58,996 bases of DNA from Elusimicrobiota bacterium (lineage in GTDB: Bacteria > Elusimicrobiota > Elusimicrobia > UBA1565): assembly GCA_003450735.1 (NCBI GenBank), contig DMEZ01000014.1, forward strand, positions 117,291-176,286, written 5' to 3'. The first letter of the stretch is position 1. Each line of letters begins with the position of its first letter. Position numbers and translations under genes: made by a program. The notes below the pieces were generated by a model, which made no database searches, was not told where the DNA came from, and worked only from the letters and a program-made list of their open reading frames with translations. Positions 24,372 through 32,990 of this stretch are shown here, piece by piece.

Positions 24372-25502
24372 ATGAACTCCCGCTACCTCGACGCTTATCT
24401 CCGCAAGGACCTGGCAAAAAAGCTGGTTTTGCTCTCGGGCCCCCGCCAAGCGGGCAAGACGACCCTGGCCAAGCGCCTCGCCGGCCGGGAAGGAATCTAC
24501 CTCAACTGGGACATACGCTCACATCAGAGGACCATCCGACAGGCGGGCTGGCCCAAGGACGCCCCGCTGGTGGTCCTCGACGAACTGCACAAGTACCTCC
24601 GGTGGAAGAACTTCCTCAAGGGCCTTTGCGACGAGTTCGGCAATCGCCCGCCGCTCCTGGTGACCGGGAGCGCCCGCCTGGAGACCCTGCGCCATGGAGG
24701 GGACGCCCTCACGGGGCGATACTATTCCTACCGTCTCCATCCCGTGGACCTGTCTGAATCGCGGCTTTTCCTGGATGGGAAGACCCCCGAGCAGCGCCTA
24801 TCCCACCTGCTTATGACCGGAGGCTTCCCCGAGGCGCTCATCCGCCCCTCCGATGCCGAACGCCTGCGCAATGACCGCTTCGACCAGGTTCTCAACGAGG
24901 ATCTCCGGGACATCCATCGAAACAGCTCCATCCGCGGGCTGAAGCTGCTCATCGAGCTCCTTCGCGAACGGACGGGCGGCCAATTGAGCTACGCGCGCCT
25001 GGCCGACGACATCGGCGTCTCCCCCGCGACCGTCAAGTCCTGGCTGGGGCTCCTGGAACAGCTTTTCGTCATCTTCCTCGTCTATCCCTACTCGAAAGGC
25101 CTGGCGCGCAGCCTCCGCAAAGAACCGAAATTCTACTTCTACGACTGTGCGGCCTCCTACAACGGGGAAGGCGCCGCCCTGGAGAACGCCGTCGCCTGCT
25201 CCCTCCTCAAATGGGCCCATCTCGAACGGGACGCGCATGGACGGCAGACGGAACTGCGGTATTTCCGCGACAAGGAGAAGCGGGAAGTCGATTTCGTCGT
25301 CGTTCAGGGCCGGCGGCCCCTCTGGTGCATCGAGGCGAAGACGGGCCGAGAGCAGTTGAGCCCATCCCTGGCCTACCTGCATGAACGCCTGAAGCCCGCC
25401 GCTTCCTTCCAATTGGTCCGGGGACTCGGCGCTTCATTCGAAATGAGAGGCGTCAAGATCCTGCCCTTGGTCCCATGGCTGGATTCGCTGAACCGGATTT
25501 GA
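24372..25502 (+). CDS. AAA (AAA_14) ATPase with DUF4143
   Basis: 376 residues. Walker A LSGPRQAGKTTLAKRL (residues ~22-37), Walker B PLVVLDELHKYLRWKNFLKG (from about 65) and sensor 1 LLVTGSARLETLRHGGDALT, all typical of AAA_14. A winged-helix stretch (LSYARLADDIGVSPATVKSW) and a C-terminal nuclease-fold-like part (EVDFVV...WCIEAKTG), typical of DUF4143, follow. Cellular role unknown; the family is patchy, often autoregulated, and linked to mobile DNA. The start is placed after TATAAT; an in-frame ATG at 24303 lies inside the operator. It is followed in the same frame by the ORF6N remnant, and both look acquired. Confidence 0.9.
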   Translation: MNSRYLDAYLRKDLAKKLVLLSGPRQAGKTTLAKRLAGREGIYLNWDIRSHQRTIRQAGWPKDAPLVVLDELHKYLRWKNFLKGLCDEFGNRPPLLVTGSARLETLRHGGDALTGRYYSYRLHPVDLSESRLFLDGKTPEQRLSHLLMTGGFPEALIRPSDAERLRNDRFDQVLNEDLRDIHRNSSIRGLKLLIELLRERTGGQLSYARLADDIGVSPATVKSWLGLLEQLFVIFLVYPYSKGLARSLRKEPKFYFYDCAASYNGEGAALENAVACSLLKWAHLERDAHGRQTELRYFRDKEKREVDFVVVQGRRPLWCIEAKTGREQLSPSLAYLHERLKPAASFQLVRGLGASFEMRGVKILPLVPWLDSLNRI

Positions 25503-25922
25503 CCCGACGCCTGCAGGAGCGCCTGGAGCGCGGCCGAGCTCCACCTGGCCACTGCCAGGACCATCCGCGGGGAAGAGGACGCCGACCTCGCTGACCTCTA
25601 TCACGTATCCGTGAAAGCGCTGCTTCAGGCCGTCAAGCGGAACAGGGAACGATTCCCTTCAGACTTCATGTTCCAGTTGACCATGAAGGAAGCCGCGGCT
25701 TCAAGGTCACAGATTGTGACCTTGAAGCGGGGACAGAACATCAAGTATGCCCCTTACGCATTCACCGAGCAGGGTGTTGCCATGCTGTCGAGTATCCTGC
25801 GCAGTCCGCGCGCGATCCAAGCCAACATCGCCATCATGCGGGCGTTCGTTCGGCTTCGGGAACTCTTGGATAGGATTCAAGCCTTGATCAGGACTCTGGA
25901 TAGGCCTCACCCTTACTGCTAA
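25503..25922 (+). pseudogene. ORF6N-domain protein remnant
   Basis: Starting right after the ATPase stop and in the same frame, the translation reads TARTIRGEEDADLADLYHVS, then VKALLQAVKRNRERFPSDFM, later PYAFTEQGVAMLSSILRSPR. This is a good match to the ORF6N DNA-binding domain found in phage and mobile-element proteins. No start codon precedes the domain (only a GTG at 25611, inside it), the strand between IRGEE and DLADLY looks shortened, and the protein stops soon after LRELLDRIQ without the usual C-terminal part. It is probably a decayed gene fragment. A short GTG-started protein of 103 residues remains possible. The ~100 bases before the domain hold nothing else recognised. Confidence 0.6.
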
Positions 25923-25932
25923 ACTACCCCCG

Positions 25933-26577
25933 ATGAGAGCCGCCCTGCCGCTACTCCTGCTCTTCTGCGCCCTCCCCGCCTCGGCCGGCTCCTTTACCGA
26001 CGCCCGCCTCTGGCAGGAGCGCTTCCAATGGGACGCCCTCCTCCAGGCCCGCGACCGCGCCGCCCGCGTCTCGGCCGACCCCGCCCTGCTGGACGTGGTC
26101 AAGACCCTCGCCCACCAGGTGGCCCAGCAGGCGGTCAACCTCGAGCAGATCCAGCTCTACACCCGGGCCCAGGTCGAGAACCTCAAGTTCGCCTTCGCCC
26201 AGCAGACCCCCCAGGCCAGCCTCCTGGTCATCCAGAACAACTTCACCACCCTCTCGCGCGGCGCCGAGCAGATCCGCAACAACCTCTACTACCTGACCGC
26301 CCGCACGCGCCTCTGCTCCACCCAGGCCCTGCCCGACCCCAAGCTCATCGAGATGGCGACGCTCCTCATCGCCCAGATCCAGAACGTCCAGCTCAAGCTC
26401 AACACCCTCTACCTCGACTCGGTCAACGTGGCCGGCATCGTGCGCAAGGAGACCTGGTACGCGGACGACTTCTTCCGCTTCAGCTGCGAGGACCTGCTCA
26501 CCGCGGTGGTCTCGGTGCAGGACTCCGTCTACACGGTCTACAACTCCGCCTACGAGCTCTACCTCCTGTCCAAATGA
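25933..26577 (+). CDS. Secreted alpha-helical protein
   Basis: 214 residues. Signal peptide MRAALPLLLLFCALPASA with cleavage before GSFTDARLW. The mature chain is predicted mostly helical, rich in Gln/Leu/Asn (QVAQQAVNLEQIQLYTRAQV; IAQIQNVQLKLNTLYLDSVN), with two cysteines (RLCSTQ and FSCEDL) that could form a disulphide. Family not recognised. A TAAACT -10-like box ends 7 bases before the ATG. Its stop overlaps the start of the NagZ-like gene (ATGA), which suggests a periplasmic role tied to wall turnover. Confidence 0.8.
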   Translation: MRAALPLLLLFCALPASAGSFTDARLWQERFQWDALLQARDRAARVSADPALLDVVKTLAHQVAQQAVNLEQIQLYTRAQVENLKFAFAQQTPQASLLVIQNNFTTLSRGAEQIRNNLYYLTARTRLCSTQALPDPKLIEMATLLIAQIQNVQLKLNTLYLDSVNVAGIVRKETWYADDFFRFSCEDLLTAVVSVQDSVYTVYNSAYELYLLSK

Positions 26578-28058
26578 ACGACACCACCCCCCTGATGGTC
26601 GGCCTCGAAGGCCCCCGCGCGGACCGCAAGGCCGTGCACCTGCTCAAGGAGACCGGCGCCGCCTCGGTGCTCCTCCTCGCCCGCAACATCGAATCCCCCG
26701 CCCAGGTGCGCGGCCTGACCCGAGAGTTGGAACAGCGCCTGGGGCGCAGGCTCATCTTCGCCATCGACCACGAGGGCGGCTGGGTGCTGCGCTTCATGTC
26801 CGGCTTGACGGCCTTCCCAGGCAACGCCGCCTTGGGCAAGGCCGGCGACCCGGCCCTGGCCCGGAAGACGGGCCAACGCATGGCCGAAGAGCTCGGCGCC
26901 ATCGGCATCAACCTGAACCTGGCCCCCGTTTTGGACGTGCTGGGACCTAAGTACAACCCCGGCATCCACATCCGCTCCTTCGGACAGGACCCCGCCCTCG
27001 TCTCCCGGATGGGCGCGGCCTTCATCTGTGGCCAACAAGGCCACAGAGTCGCCGCCTGCGCAAAACACTTCCCCGGAAAGGGCGCCGCCAGGAAGGACGC
27101 CCATCTCACCCTCCCGCTCATCCCCTGCTCAAAACGAGAGATGTCGCGCCATCTGGCGCCGTTCAAGGCGGCGGTCAAGGCGGGGGTCGCCTCCATCATG
27201 AGCTCGCACGCGGTCTACCCGGCCCTCGACCCCTCCAAGGCCCCGTCCACCTTCTCCAAGCCCATCATCACCGGCCTGCTCCGCGGGAGCCTGGGCTTCA
27301 AGGGCGCGGCCATATCGGACGACCTCTGCATGGGCGCGGTCACCGAGTCCCGCAGCATCCCGGAAGCCGCCCTCGACGCCTACCTGGCCGGGCACGACCT
27401 GCTCATCATCGCCCACGTCCCGGAGGCCATGTTCGAGACGGCCGAACTGCTCAAGACTGCCGTGGCGGATGGCCGCATCGCGGCCCGCCGCTGGCGGGAA
27501 TCCCTGGCCCGGCTCGAAGGCCTCCTGGAGTTCCATCCCAAGTCCGGCCCCTCCCCAAAACCGGACGAGGCACTCGCCCTCAAGGTCGCCCGCATGGCGG
27601 TCGAGGTCGCCAACAAGGGCGCCGTGCCCCTGCCGCTTTTGCTGCAGGGTCAGAAGGTCGCCGTCCTATGGCCCTCTTTCAAGGAAGTGCGGGAGCGCTT
27701 TACTTTCGAGGGAGGCCCCGAGGCCCCGCTGAAGCGCCTGAAAGCCCGCCTCTCCCGCTGGCCTGCCAAGCTCTCCTTCGTGCCGACGCCGATCGTTTCG
27801 GAAGCCAGCGCCAAGGCGGCCCTCGAAGCCGCGAAAAAAGCGGATATAACGCTGTTCTTCTGCTTCGAGGCGATGCGCTTCCCCGGCCAGAAGCGGGCCT
27901 TGGATGCCCTTCAGAAGGCTGTCCCGGAGCGCTTGGTGGCCTGTCTTCTGCGCAACCCTTGGGACAGGGAGCTCCTGAAGAGCTGCGTCACCGCGATCCA
28001 CGCCTACGGGTATCGGGACTGCCAGGTCAAGGCCCTCTTGGAGGCGATCCGTCAATGA
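26574..28058 (+). CDS. GH3 beta-N-acetylhexosaminidase (NagZ-like)
   Basis: 494 residues. Glycoside hydrolase family 3 barrel: IDHEGGWVLRF (about 65), NLNLAPVLDV, KHFPGKGAARKDAH (164-177, with the NagZ-type Asp-His pair at 175/177) and the nucleophile segment AAISDDLCMGAV (~246-257). NagZ-type enzymes remove GlcNAc from muropeptides in wall recycling. A second part (about 350-494) resembles the extra domain of longer GH3 members, so it is larger than cytosolic proteobacterial NagZ (~340). No signal peptide is seen. It is coupled to the genes on both sides by ATGA overlaps and lies two genes before mtgA. Substrate not proven. Confidence 0.88.
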   Translation: MNDTTPLMVGLEGPRADRKAVHLLKETGAASVLLLARNIESPAQVRGLTRELEQRLGRRLIFAIDHEGGWVLRFMSGLTAFPGNAALGKAGDPALARKTGQRMAEELGAIGINLNLAPVLDVLGPKYNPGIHIRSFGQDPALVSRMGAAFICGQQGHRVAACAKHFPGKGAARKDAHLTLPLIPCSKREMSRHLAPFKAAVKAGVASIMSSHAVYPALDPSKAPSTFSKPIITGLLRGSLGFKGAAISDDLCMGAVTESRSIPEAALDAYLAGHDLLIIAHVPEAMFETAELLKTAVADGRIAARRWRESLARLEGLLEFHPKSGPSPKPDEALALKVARMAVEVANKGAVPLPLLLQGQKVAVLWPSFKEVRERFTFEGGPEAPLKRLKARLSRWPAKLSFVPTPIVSEASAKAALEAAKKADITLFFCFEAMRFPGQKRALDALQKAVPERLVACLLRNPWDRELLKSCVTAIHAYGYRDCQVKALLEAIRQ

Positions 28059-29242
28059 TGAGATTATTGTTCATATTGAACGCTTTTCTAATAGTTCAGG
28101 CCCGGGCTCAGACCCAATTCACGGTCGAGAACAAGGGAGATGAGATCATCATCACCTCCACGGGGACTCCGGAGCTCCAACCAGTCAAGGAAGACAAGCT
28201 TTCCACCATCTTATCCACAATCTCAACATGGACTGTGGCCGATTTGTCCACATATTTCGTCGCCTCCATGGATAACGACGAAAAATTCACCATCCTGGAG
28301 CACCTCAGGCAGACCGCCCCCAAGTCGGCCCAGGACATCCGCTCGCTCCTGAACCTCTACTCCCGCTTCCCCGAGGCCCGGGCCCAGGCGGAGGACAGCC
28401 TGCTCAGGCTCTCTCCCAAGGCGCAGGAGTTCGGCCCCTCTTTCATCGGCCTCATCCAGGACGAGGACCCCTTCTTCCAGATGTTCGGGCTGAGCGGCGC
28501 CTACCGTCTGCGCTTCGAGCCGGCCCTCTCCCCCATCCGCAAGCTCGCCGAGACGAAGTTCGCCCACCCCCGCCCCGCCCTCGACCTCCTGCCGGGGGAG
28601 TACAACACCTGGCAGTCCCAATACGCCGCCCTGCGCATCCTGGCCCTTTGGGAAGGCAAGGCCGCCCTGCCGCTCATCCTGAAGAAGACGAAGGAGGCCC
28701 CCCAGACGGCCGCCATCGTCGCGGCGTTCTTCTGGGAGGAGGCCTTCGACCAGATCGTCGGCTGGGCCCAGTCCTCGAAGCCCGAGGACGCGGAGCGGGC
28801 CCTGGCGGCCTGGGGCGCCGAGACCCCGATCGAAGTCCTGCGCAAGACCTGGCCCAGGCTCAAGGCCCTCGTCCTGGACAAGTCCAGGAAGCCCGAGCTC
28901 CGCCACCGCGCCGCGGTGAAGCTGGGGGCCTGCTCGGGGCCGGAGGAGGTCGAAGCCCTGCTCCAGGAGCGCGAGGCCCGGCGCAAGGACGAGCGGACGC
29001 GCACCCTGCTCGATGCCGCGCTCTTCGCCTCCCGCAGCCCCCGAGTCGTCCCGATCCTCGAGGAGTACGCCAAGGCCAGCCCCAGCGCGCTCGCGCGGGC
29101 CGGAGCCCTCCTCCAGCTCAGGGAGATGCTCGACCCGGCGCGCTACGCCGAGCTGCTCCGCTGGGCCGCCGACAGCGACCCGGATATGGAGAACCGAGCC
29201 AACGCCCGGCACGAACTCGAGCGGCTCGGCCGCAAGGATTGA
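28055..29242 (+). CDS. Secreted HEAT-like helical repeat protein
   Basis: 395 residues. Signal peptide MMRLLFILNAFLIVQARAQ. After a short beta segment (FTVENKGDEIIITSTG) the chain is made of paired helices typical of HEAT/ARM repeats, for example PSFIGLIQDEDPFFQMFGLS, RHRAAVKLGACSGPEEVEAL and ALARAGALLQLREMLDPARY. These are usually protein-binding scaffolds. The first ~220 bases are clearly more AT-rich than the rest of the gene and its neighbours, as if the 5' end had a different origin. The ATG overlaps the previous stop, and its own TGA overlaps the TTG start of mtgA. A scaffold for envelope enzymes is inference. Confidence 0.8.
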   Translation: MMRLLFILNAFLIVQARAQTQFTVENKGDEIIITSTGTPELQPVKEDKLSTILSTISTWTVADLSTYFVASMDNDEKFTILEHLRQTAPKSAQDIRSLLNLYSRFPEARAQAEDSLLRLSPKAQEFGPSFIGLIQDEDPFFQMFGLSGAYRLRFEPALSPIRKLAETKFAHPRPALDLLPGEYNTWQSQYAALRILALWEGKAALPLILKKTKEAPQTAAIVAAFFWEEAFDQIVGWAQSSKPEDAERALAAWGAETPIEVLRKTWPRLKALVLDKSRKPELRHRAAVKLGACSGPEEVEALLQEREARRKDERTRTLLDAALFASRSPRVVPILEEYAKASPSALARAGALLQLREMLDPARYAELLRWAADSDPDMENRANARHELERLGRKD

Positions 29243-29958
29243 AGCGCCGGAGCCGCGTCCTCGAGCGGCCCATCGGCCGCTGGGCCTGGCTGGCGGTCGC
29301 GGCGCCGGCCCTCGCCGCGGGCCTCTACCTGTCCTCCCTGCCGGACGTGCGCTACCTGCGCCGGGAGAACCCCCGGACGACGGCCTACATCGAGCTCTAC
29401 TGCGAGCGCCTGCGCGCCAAGGGCAAGGACCCCTCGGTCCGCTTCAGCTGGACGCCCATCGGGAGCATCTCCCCTGATTTCAGGAACGCCGTCCTCATCG
29501 CCGAGGACGACATGTTCTACCAGCACCACGGGGTGGACTGGGACTCGGTCAAGGAGGCCGCGGACTACAACTGGCGCAAGGGCCGCCTCGCCCGCGGCGC
29601 CTCGACCATCACCCAGCAGCTCGCCCGCAACCTCTACCTCTCCCCGTCCAAGAACCCCCTGCGCAAGGTGAAGGAACTCCTCATCGCGCGGCGCCTGGAG
29701 GAAGCCCTCCCCAAGCGCCGCATCCTGGAGCTCTACCTCAACGTCGTGGAGTGGGGGCCGGGCCTCTACGGCGCGGCGGAGGCCGCCCGCGCCTATTACG
29801 GCAAGGAGCCCTCGCAGATCACGGCCGAGGAAGGAGTGGCCCTGGCGGCCGCCCTGCCCAACCCCCGCAAGCTCAACCCCTCCCGCCCCGCGGGGCCGAA
29901 GATGCTCAGGCGGCGGGAGGTCCTCCTGGAGAGGATGCGCAAGGCGGGCCTCCTGTGA
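29239..29958 (+). CDS. mtgA: Monofunctional peptidoglycan glycosyltransferase
   Basis: 239 residues from TTG 29239, overlapping the previous TGA. One membrane span (about 13-34, WAWLAVAAPALAAGLYLSSL). All five GT51 motifs are visible: EDDMFYQHHGVDW, GASTITQQLARNLYL, RKVKELLIARRLE, ILELYLNVVEWG and GLYGAAEAARAYYGK. The length and the lack of a transpeptidase domain fit MtgA, which polymerises lipid II. It is last in the coupled set with the NagZ-like enzyme, so the operon pairs wall synthesis with muropeptide processing. Confidence 0.93.
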   Translation: MKRRSRVLERPIGRWAWLAVAAPALAAGLYLSSLPDVRYLRRENPRTTAYIELYCERLRAKGKDPSVRFSWTPIGSISPDFRNAVLIAEDDMFYQHHGVDWDSVKEAADYNWRKGRLARGASTITQQLARNLYLSPSKNPLRKVKELLIARRLEEALPKRRILELYLNVVEWGPGLYGAAEAARAYYGKEPSQITAEEGVALAAALPNPRKLNPSRPAGPKMLRRREVLLERMRKAGLL

Positions 29959-29983
29959 AACTTGCTAGAATCGATCCACGACG

Positions 29984-31216
29984 ATGGGTGCCTGGGTCCT
30001 AGCCGTCCTCTGCGCCGTCCTCATCGCGGTCATCTGGCGGGCGCTCTCCGAGCTCTACCGCCTGAAGACCGAACAGGCGCGCCCGGCCTCCTCGCCGGTC
30101 GCCCGCAACTCCTCCGAGCAGTTCGACCAGCTGCTGACGATGCTGCTCGCCCTGCACGAGTACGGGGTGTCCCGGACGGGCACCGTCACGCACGAGGAGT
30201 TCTGCGGCCTCTTCCTGGAGAAGGCGCTGCAGCTCGCGGGCTCCACCCGCGGGACGGTGATGCTGCTCGACGAGGAGACGGGGGAGCTCTCCATCTGCGC
30301 GGCCAAGAACCTGCCCAGGGCGCCCCGGGCGCTCAAGCTCAAGCCGGGCGAGGGGCTCGCGGGCCGGGCCATCAAGACCGGCCGCCCCATCTTCGTCCCC
30401 GAGCCGCGCAAGGACCCCCGCTTCCTCATCGGCCCGGAAGGGGCTCCGCCCGAGCCCATCCTCTCGGTCCCCCTCCTGCTCAAGGGCAAGCCTCTGGGCG
30501 TGCTCAACATCCACGACACCTCCAAGCGGATCGCGGCCGACGAGACGATCCTGAAGAGCCTCAACCTCATGGCCGTCGAGGCCGCGGCCGTCCTGCACCA
30601 CCAGCAGCGCTACGACAACCTCCAGACCTTCTACCTCGAGATGGTGCAGACCCTCGCCCGCGCGGTGGACGCGCGCGACCAGTACGCCCAGGACCGGGTG
30701 GACCGCTCGCGGACCTGGGCGCGCGAGCTCGCCCGCGAGCTGAGCTTGCCCGACCAGATGGTCCGCTACGTCGAGTTCGCGACCATGCTCCAGGGCATCG
30801 GCAAGATCGGCATCGACCAGGCCATCCTCTCGAAGCCCGGCAAGCTCACCCCCGAGGAGTTCGAGCAGATCAAGAAGCACACGACCATCGGCTACCGCAT
30901 GCTCGCCTCGGTCAAGTTCCTCGGCCCCGTCGCCCAGATGGTGCTCTACCACCAGGAGTGGTTCAACGGAAAGGGCTATCCGGAAGGCCTCCAGGGCGAG
31001 GAGATCCCCCTCGGCTCGCGCATCGTCGCCATCGTGACGGCCTGGGAGGCCATGGCCTCCGACCGCCCCTACCGCAAGCGGCTCCCGCGGGAGACCGCGG
31101 TCGCCGAGCTGCGCAAGGGCGCCGGGGCGCAGTTCGACCCCAAGGTCGTCGAGGCCTTCCTGCAGGTCGAGGAGCGCCGGCACCAGGCGGGCGCGAAGGA
31201 CGCCCCCTCAGCCTGA
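29984..31216 (+). CDS. Membrane-anchored GAF plus degenerate HD-GYP protein
   Basis: 410 residues. N-terminal span (2-22), GAF domain (about 65-205; GTVMLLDEETGELSICAAKN, ILSVPLLLKGKPLGVLNIHD) and an HD-GYP fold (about 215-400). The fold is clear from ILSKPGKLTPEEFEQIKKH, GYPEGLQGEEIPLGSRIVAI and SDRPYRKRL. Active HD-GYP proteins hydrolyse c-di-GMP with metals held by His and Asp. Here the core LHDIGK is LQGIGK (residues 269-274), the HHE-x-x-D-G-x-GYP loop reads YHQEWFNGKGYP, and the later D-x-[YF]-D-A is TAWEA. Several metal ligands are therefore missing, and it is more likely a sensor or effector than a phosphodiesterase. First gene of the long run to 40642; TAGAAT ends 12 bases before the ATG. 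Confidence 0.9.
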   Translation: MGAWVLAVLCAVLIAVIWRALSELYRLKTEQARPASSPVARNSSEQFDQLLTMLLALHEYGVSRTGTVTHEEFCGLFLEKALQLAGSTRGTVMLLDEETGELSICAAKNLPRAPRALKLKPGEGLAGRAIKTGRPIFVPEPRKDPRFLIGPEGAPPEPILSVPLLLKGKPLGVLNIHDTSKRIAADETILKSLNLMAVEAAAVLHHQQRYDNLQTFYLEMVQTLARAVDARDQYAQDRVDRSRTWARELARELSLPDQMVRYVEFATMLQGIGKIGIDQAILSKPGKLTPEEFEQIKKHTTIGYRMLASVKFLGPVAQMVLYHQEWFNGKGYPEGLQGEEIPLGSRIVAIVTAWEAMASDRPYRKRLPRETAVAELRKGAGAQFDPKVVEAFLQVEERRHQAGAKDAPSA

Positions 31217-31219
31217 TCC

Positions 31220-31903
31220 GTGCTCTACCTCATCGCGACCCCCATCGGCAATTTGGACGACCTCACCCGCCGCGCCGCGGACGTGCTCGGCCGCGTCCGG
31301 GCGGTCTACTGCGAGGACACGCGCCGCACCCGCATCCTGCTCTCGCGCCTCAACTGCTCCGCCCCGCTGCTGCGCTACGACGACCGCGACCCCCGGGACG
31401 AGGAGCGCATCCTCGATAGACTCGCCGCAGGCGAGTCTATCGCCCTGGTGTCCGACTCGGGGCTCCCCGCGATCTCGGACCCGGGTCGCAAGCTGGTCGC
31501 CGCCGCCCGAAAGCTCGGCCTGCCCGTCTGCGCCCTCCCCGGCCCCTGCGCCGCGGTGACCGCCGTGGCCGGCTCGGGCCTGCCCGGGGACTCCTTCATC
31601 TTCCTCGGCTTCCTGCCCCGCTCCCCCTCCAAACGCCGGAAGGCCCTTCTCGAGGCCGCGGCCCTGCGCCGGACCCTCGTGCTCTACGAGTCCCCCTTCC
31701 GCGTCCTCGACCTGCTCTCGACCGCCGAGGAGACCCTCGGCCCAGGCGCCCAGGCCGTGGTCGCCCGCGAGCTCACCAAGGTCCACGAGGAGTGGCTCAC
31801 CGGCACGGTCCATTCCGTGCGCGAGGAGCTCGAGCGCCGCGGCGGCGCCCCGGGCGAGTACGTCGTCCTGCTCCATCCAGACGAGGCTCCCAAGGCCCCA
31901 TGA
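31220..31903 (+). CDS. rsmI: 16S rRNA 2'-O-ribose C1402 methyltransferase
   Basis: 227 residues from GTG 31220. Tetrapyrrole-methylase fold: LYLIATPIGNLDDLTRRAAD, VYCEDTRRTRILLSRL, YDDRDPRDEERILD, VSDSGLPAISDPGRKLV and FLPRSPSKRRKALLE are all RsmI signatures. It methylates C1402 of 16S rRNA in the decoding centre. It is about 50 residues shorter than the Escherichia coli form because the C-terminal extension is missing. Three bases separate it from the GAF gene, and its TGA overlaps the next ATG. Confidence 0.93.
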   Translation: MLYLIATPIGNLDDLTRRAADVLGRVRAVYCEDTRRTRILLSRLNCSAPLLRYDDRDPRDEERILDRLAAGESIALVSDSGLPAISDPGRKLVAAARKLGLPVCALPGPCAAVTAVAGSGLPGDSFIFLGFLPRSPSKRRKALLEAAALRRTLVLYESPFRVLDLLSTAEETLGPGAQAVVARELTKVHEEWLTGTVHSVREELERRGGAPGEYVVLLHPDEAPKAP

Positions 31904-32538
31904 CCCGCGTCTTCCGGCTGCCTCCCGGCGCCTCCCTGCCCGAGCCCGACCTGCAGGAGGTCGCGCGGGCCGTCCGGGAAGCCCGCCTGGTCGCCTTCCC
32001 GACCGACACCGTCTACGGGCTGGGCACGACCGCCCTCATCCGGGCGGCCGTCCGCCGCATCTACGACGTCAAGCGCCGCGACTCTATGAAGCCCCTCCCC
32101 ATTTTGGTACATTCATCCTCGGAGGCGAGGCGGTGGGCCTGCTGGACGCCGGCCGCCGAGACGCTCGCAAGGCGCTTCTGGCCGGGGCCGTTGACCCTGG
32201 CTTTGCGCCCGACGAAGGAAGGCCGTGCTTTGACCTTCGCCGAGTTCCCTCTGGTCGCGTTCCGAGTCCCCGACCACCCGCTGCTGCTGAGCCTGCTGAA
32301 GGCCTCCGGCGTGCCGTGGGCGAGCAGCAGCGCGAACCGTTCGGGGATGCCGGAGCTCTGCGAGGGGGAGAGCGTGGCCGCCGAGTTCGACGGGGCGGTG
32401 GACTTCGTCATCGCCTCGGGACGCAGCGGCGGCACGGTCTCGACCGTGGTGGACGCGAGCGGAGAGAAGCCCCTCGTCCTGCGAGAGGGAGCGCTCTCCC
32501 GGGAAGACATCGAACGGGCCGTTATGACAGGATCATGA
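31900..32538 (+). CDS. tsaC: L-threonylcarbamoyladenylate synthase (Sua5/YrdC/YwlC)
   Basis: 212 residues. YrdC domain: ARLVAFPTDTVYGLGTTALI, IYDVKRRDSMKPLPILV (the K-R-[DP]-x-x-x-P-L loop), FWPGPLTLALRP, FPLVAFRVPDHPLLLSLL, SSSANRSGMPE and STVVDASGEKPLVLREGALS. It makes threonylcarbamoyl-AMP for t6A37 of tRNA. No Sua5 C-terminal domain, so it is the short TsaC type. Both ends overlap neighbours as ATGA. The order tsaC/ywlC, LMW phosphatase, glyA matches the Bacillus ywlC-ywlE-glyA arrangement. Confidence 0.93.
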   Translation: MTRVFRLPPGASLPEPDLQEVARAVREARLVAFPTDTVYGLGTTALIRAAVRRIYDVKRRDSMKPLPILVHSSSEARRWACWTPAAETLARRFWPGPLTLALRPTKEGRALTFAEFPLVAFRVPDHPLLLSLLKASGVPWASSSANRSGMPELCEGESVAAEFDGAVDFVIASGRSGGTVSTVVDASGEKPLVLREGALSREDIERAVMTGS

Positions 32539-32990
32539 GATTCCTCTTCGTCTGCACCGGCAACAGCTGCCGCAGCGTGATGGCCGAGTATCTCCTCAAC
32601 AAGCTGGCCGCCGACCGCGGCCTGCCCTGGGAGGCCCGCTCGGCCGGCATCGCGGCGGAGCGCTATTTCAAGGTCCCCCCGGGCGTCTTCAATGCCCTCC
32701 TGGAGCGGGACATCAAGGACATCGAGCATACCCCCCGGCTGGTGACCCGGGAAGCCATGAAGTGGGCGGACATCGTGCTCGGCATGGAGGCCCTCCACGT
32801 GGAGGCGCTCCACGACCTCTTCTCCGAACACATCGGCAAGACCAAGCTTTTCCTGGAGCACGCAGGGCTCGGAGCGCGCGGGGTGGACGACCCGATCGGC
32901 AAGCCGGACGAGGTCTACAAGCGCATCCGGGACGTCATCGAAGCCGGAATCGAGGCCATGATCAAGAGGGAGGCCCATGCAAAACCTTAG
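32535..32990 (+). CDS. Low-molecular-weight protein tyrosine/arginine phosphatase
   Basis: 151 residues. P-loop CTGNSCRS (nucleophile Cys7, Arg13) and the general-acid loop GVDDPIGKP near residue 117. It hydrolyses phosphotyrosine or, in YwlE-type enzymes, phosphoarginine; a small hydroxyl residue at P-loop position 11 (Ser here, Thr in YwlE) and the ywlC-ywlE-glyA-like context favour the YwlE side, but no mcsB is in the window. A thioredoxin-type arsenate reductase shares CTGNSCRS, but the resolving cysteines are absent: there is no other Cys after Cys12. It overlaps glyA by 14 bases. Confidence 0.88.
   Translation: MRFLFVCTGNSCRSVMAEYLLNKLAADRGLPWEARSAGIAAERYFKVPPGVFNALLERDIKDIEHTPRLVTREAMKWADIVLGMEALHVEALHDLFSEHIGKTKLFLEHAGLGARGVDDPIGKPDEVYKRIRDVIEAGIEAMIKREAHAKP

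Noticed and set aside
32535..32990. Arsenate reductase (ArsC, thioredoxin type)
   Set aside because: The CTGNSCRS loop fits, but the two resolving cysteines are absent and there is no ars context; LMW phosphatase is better.
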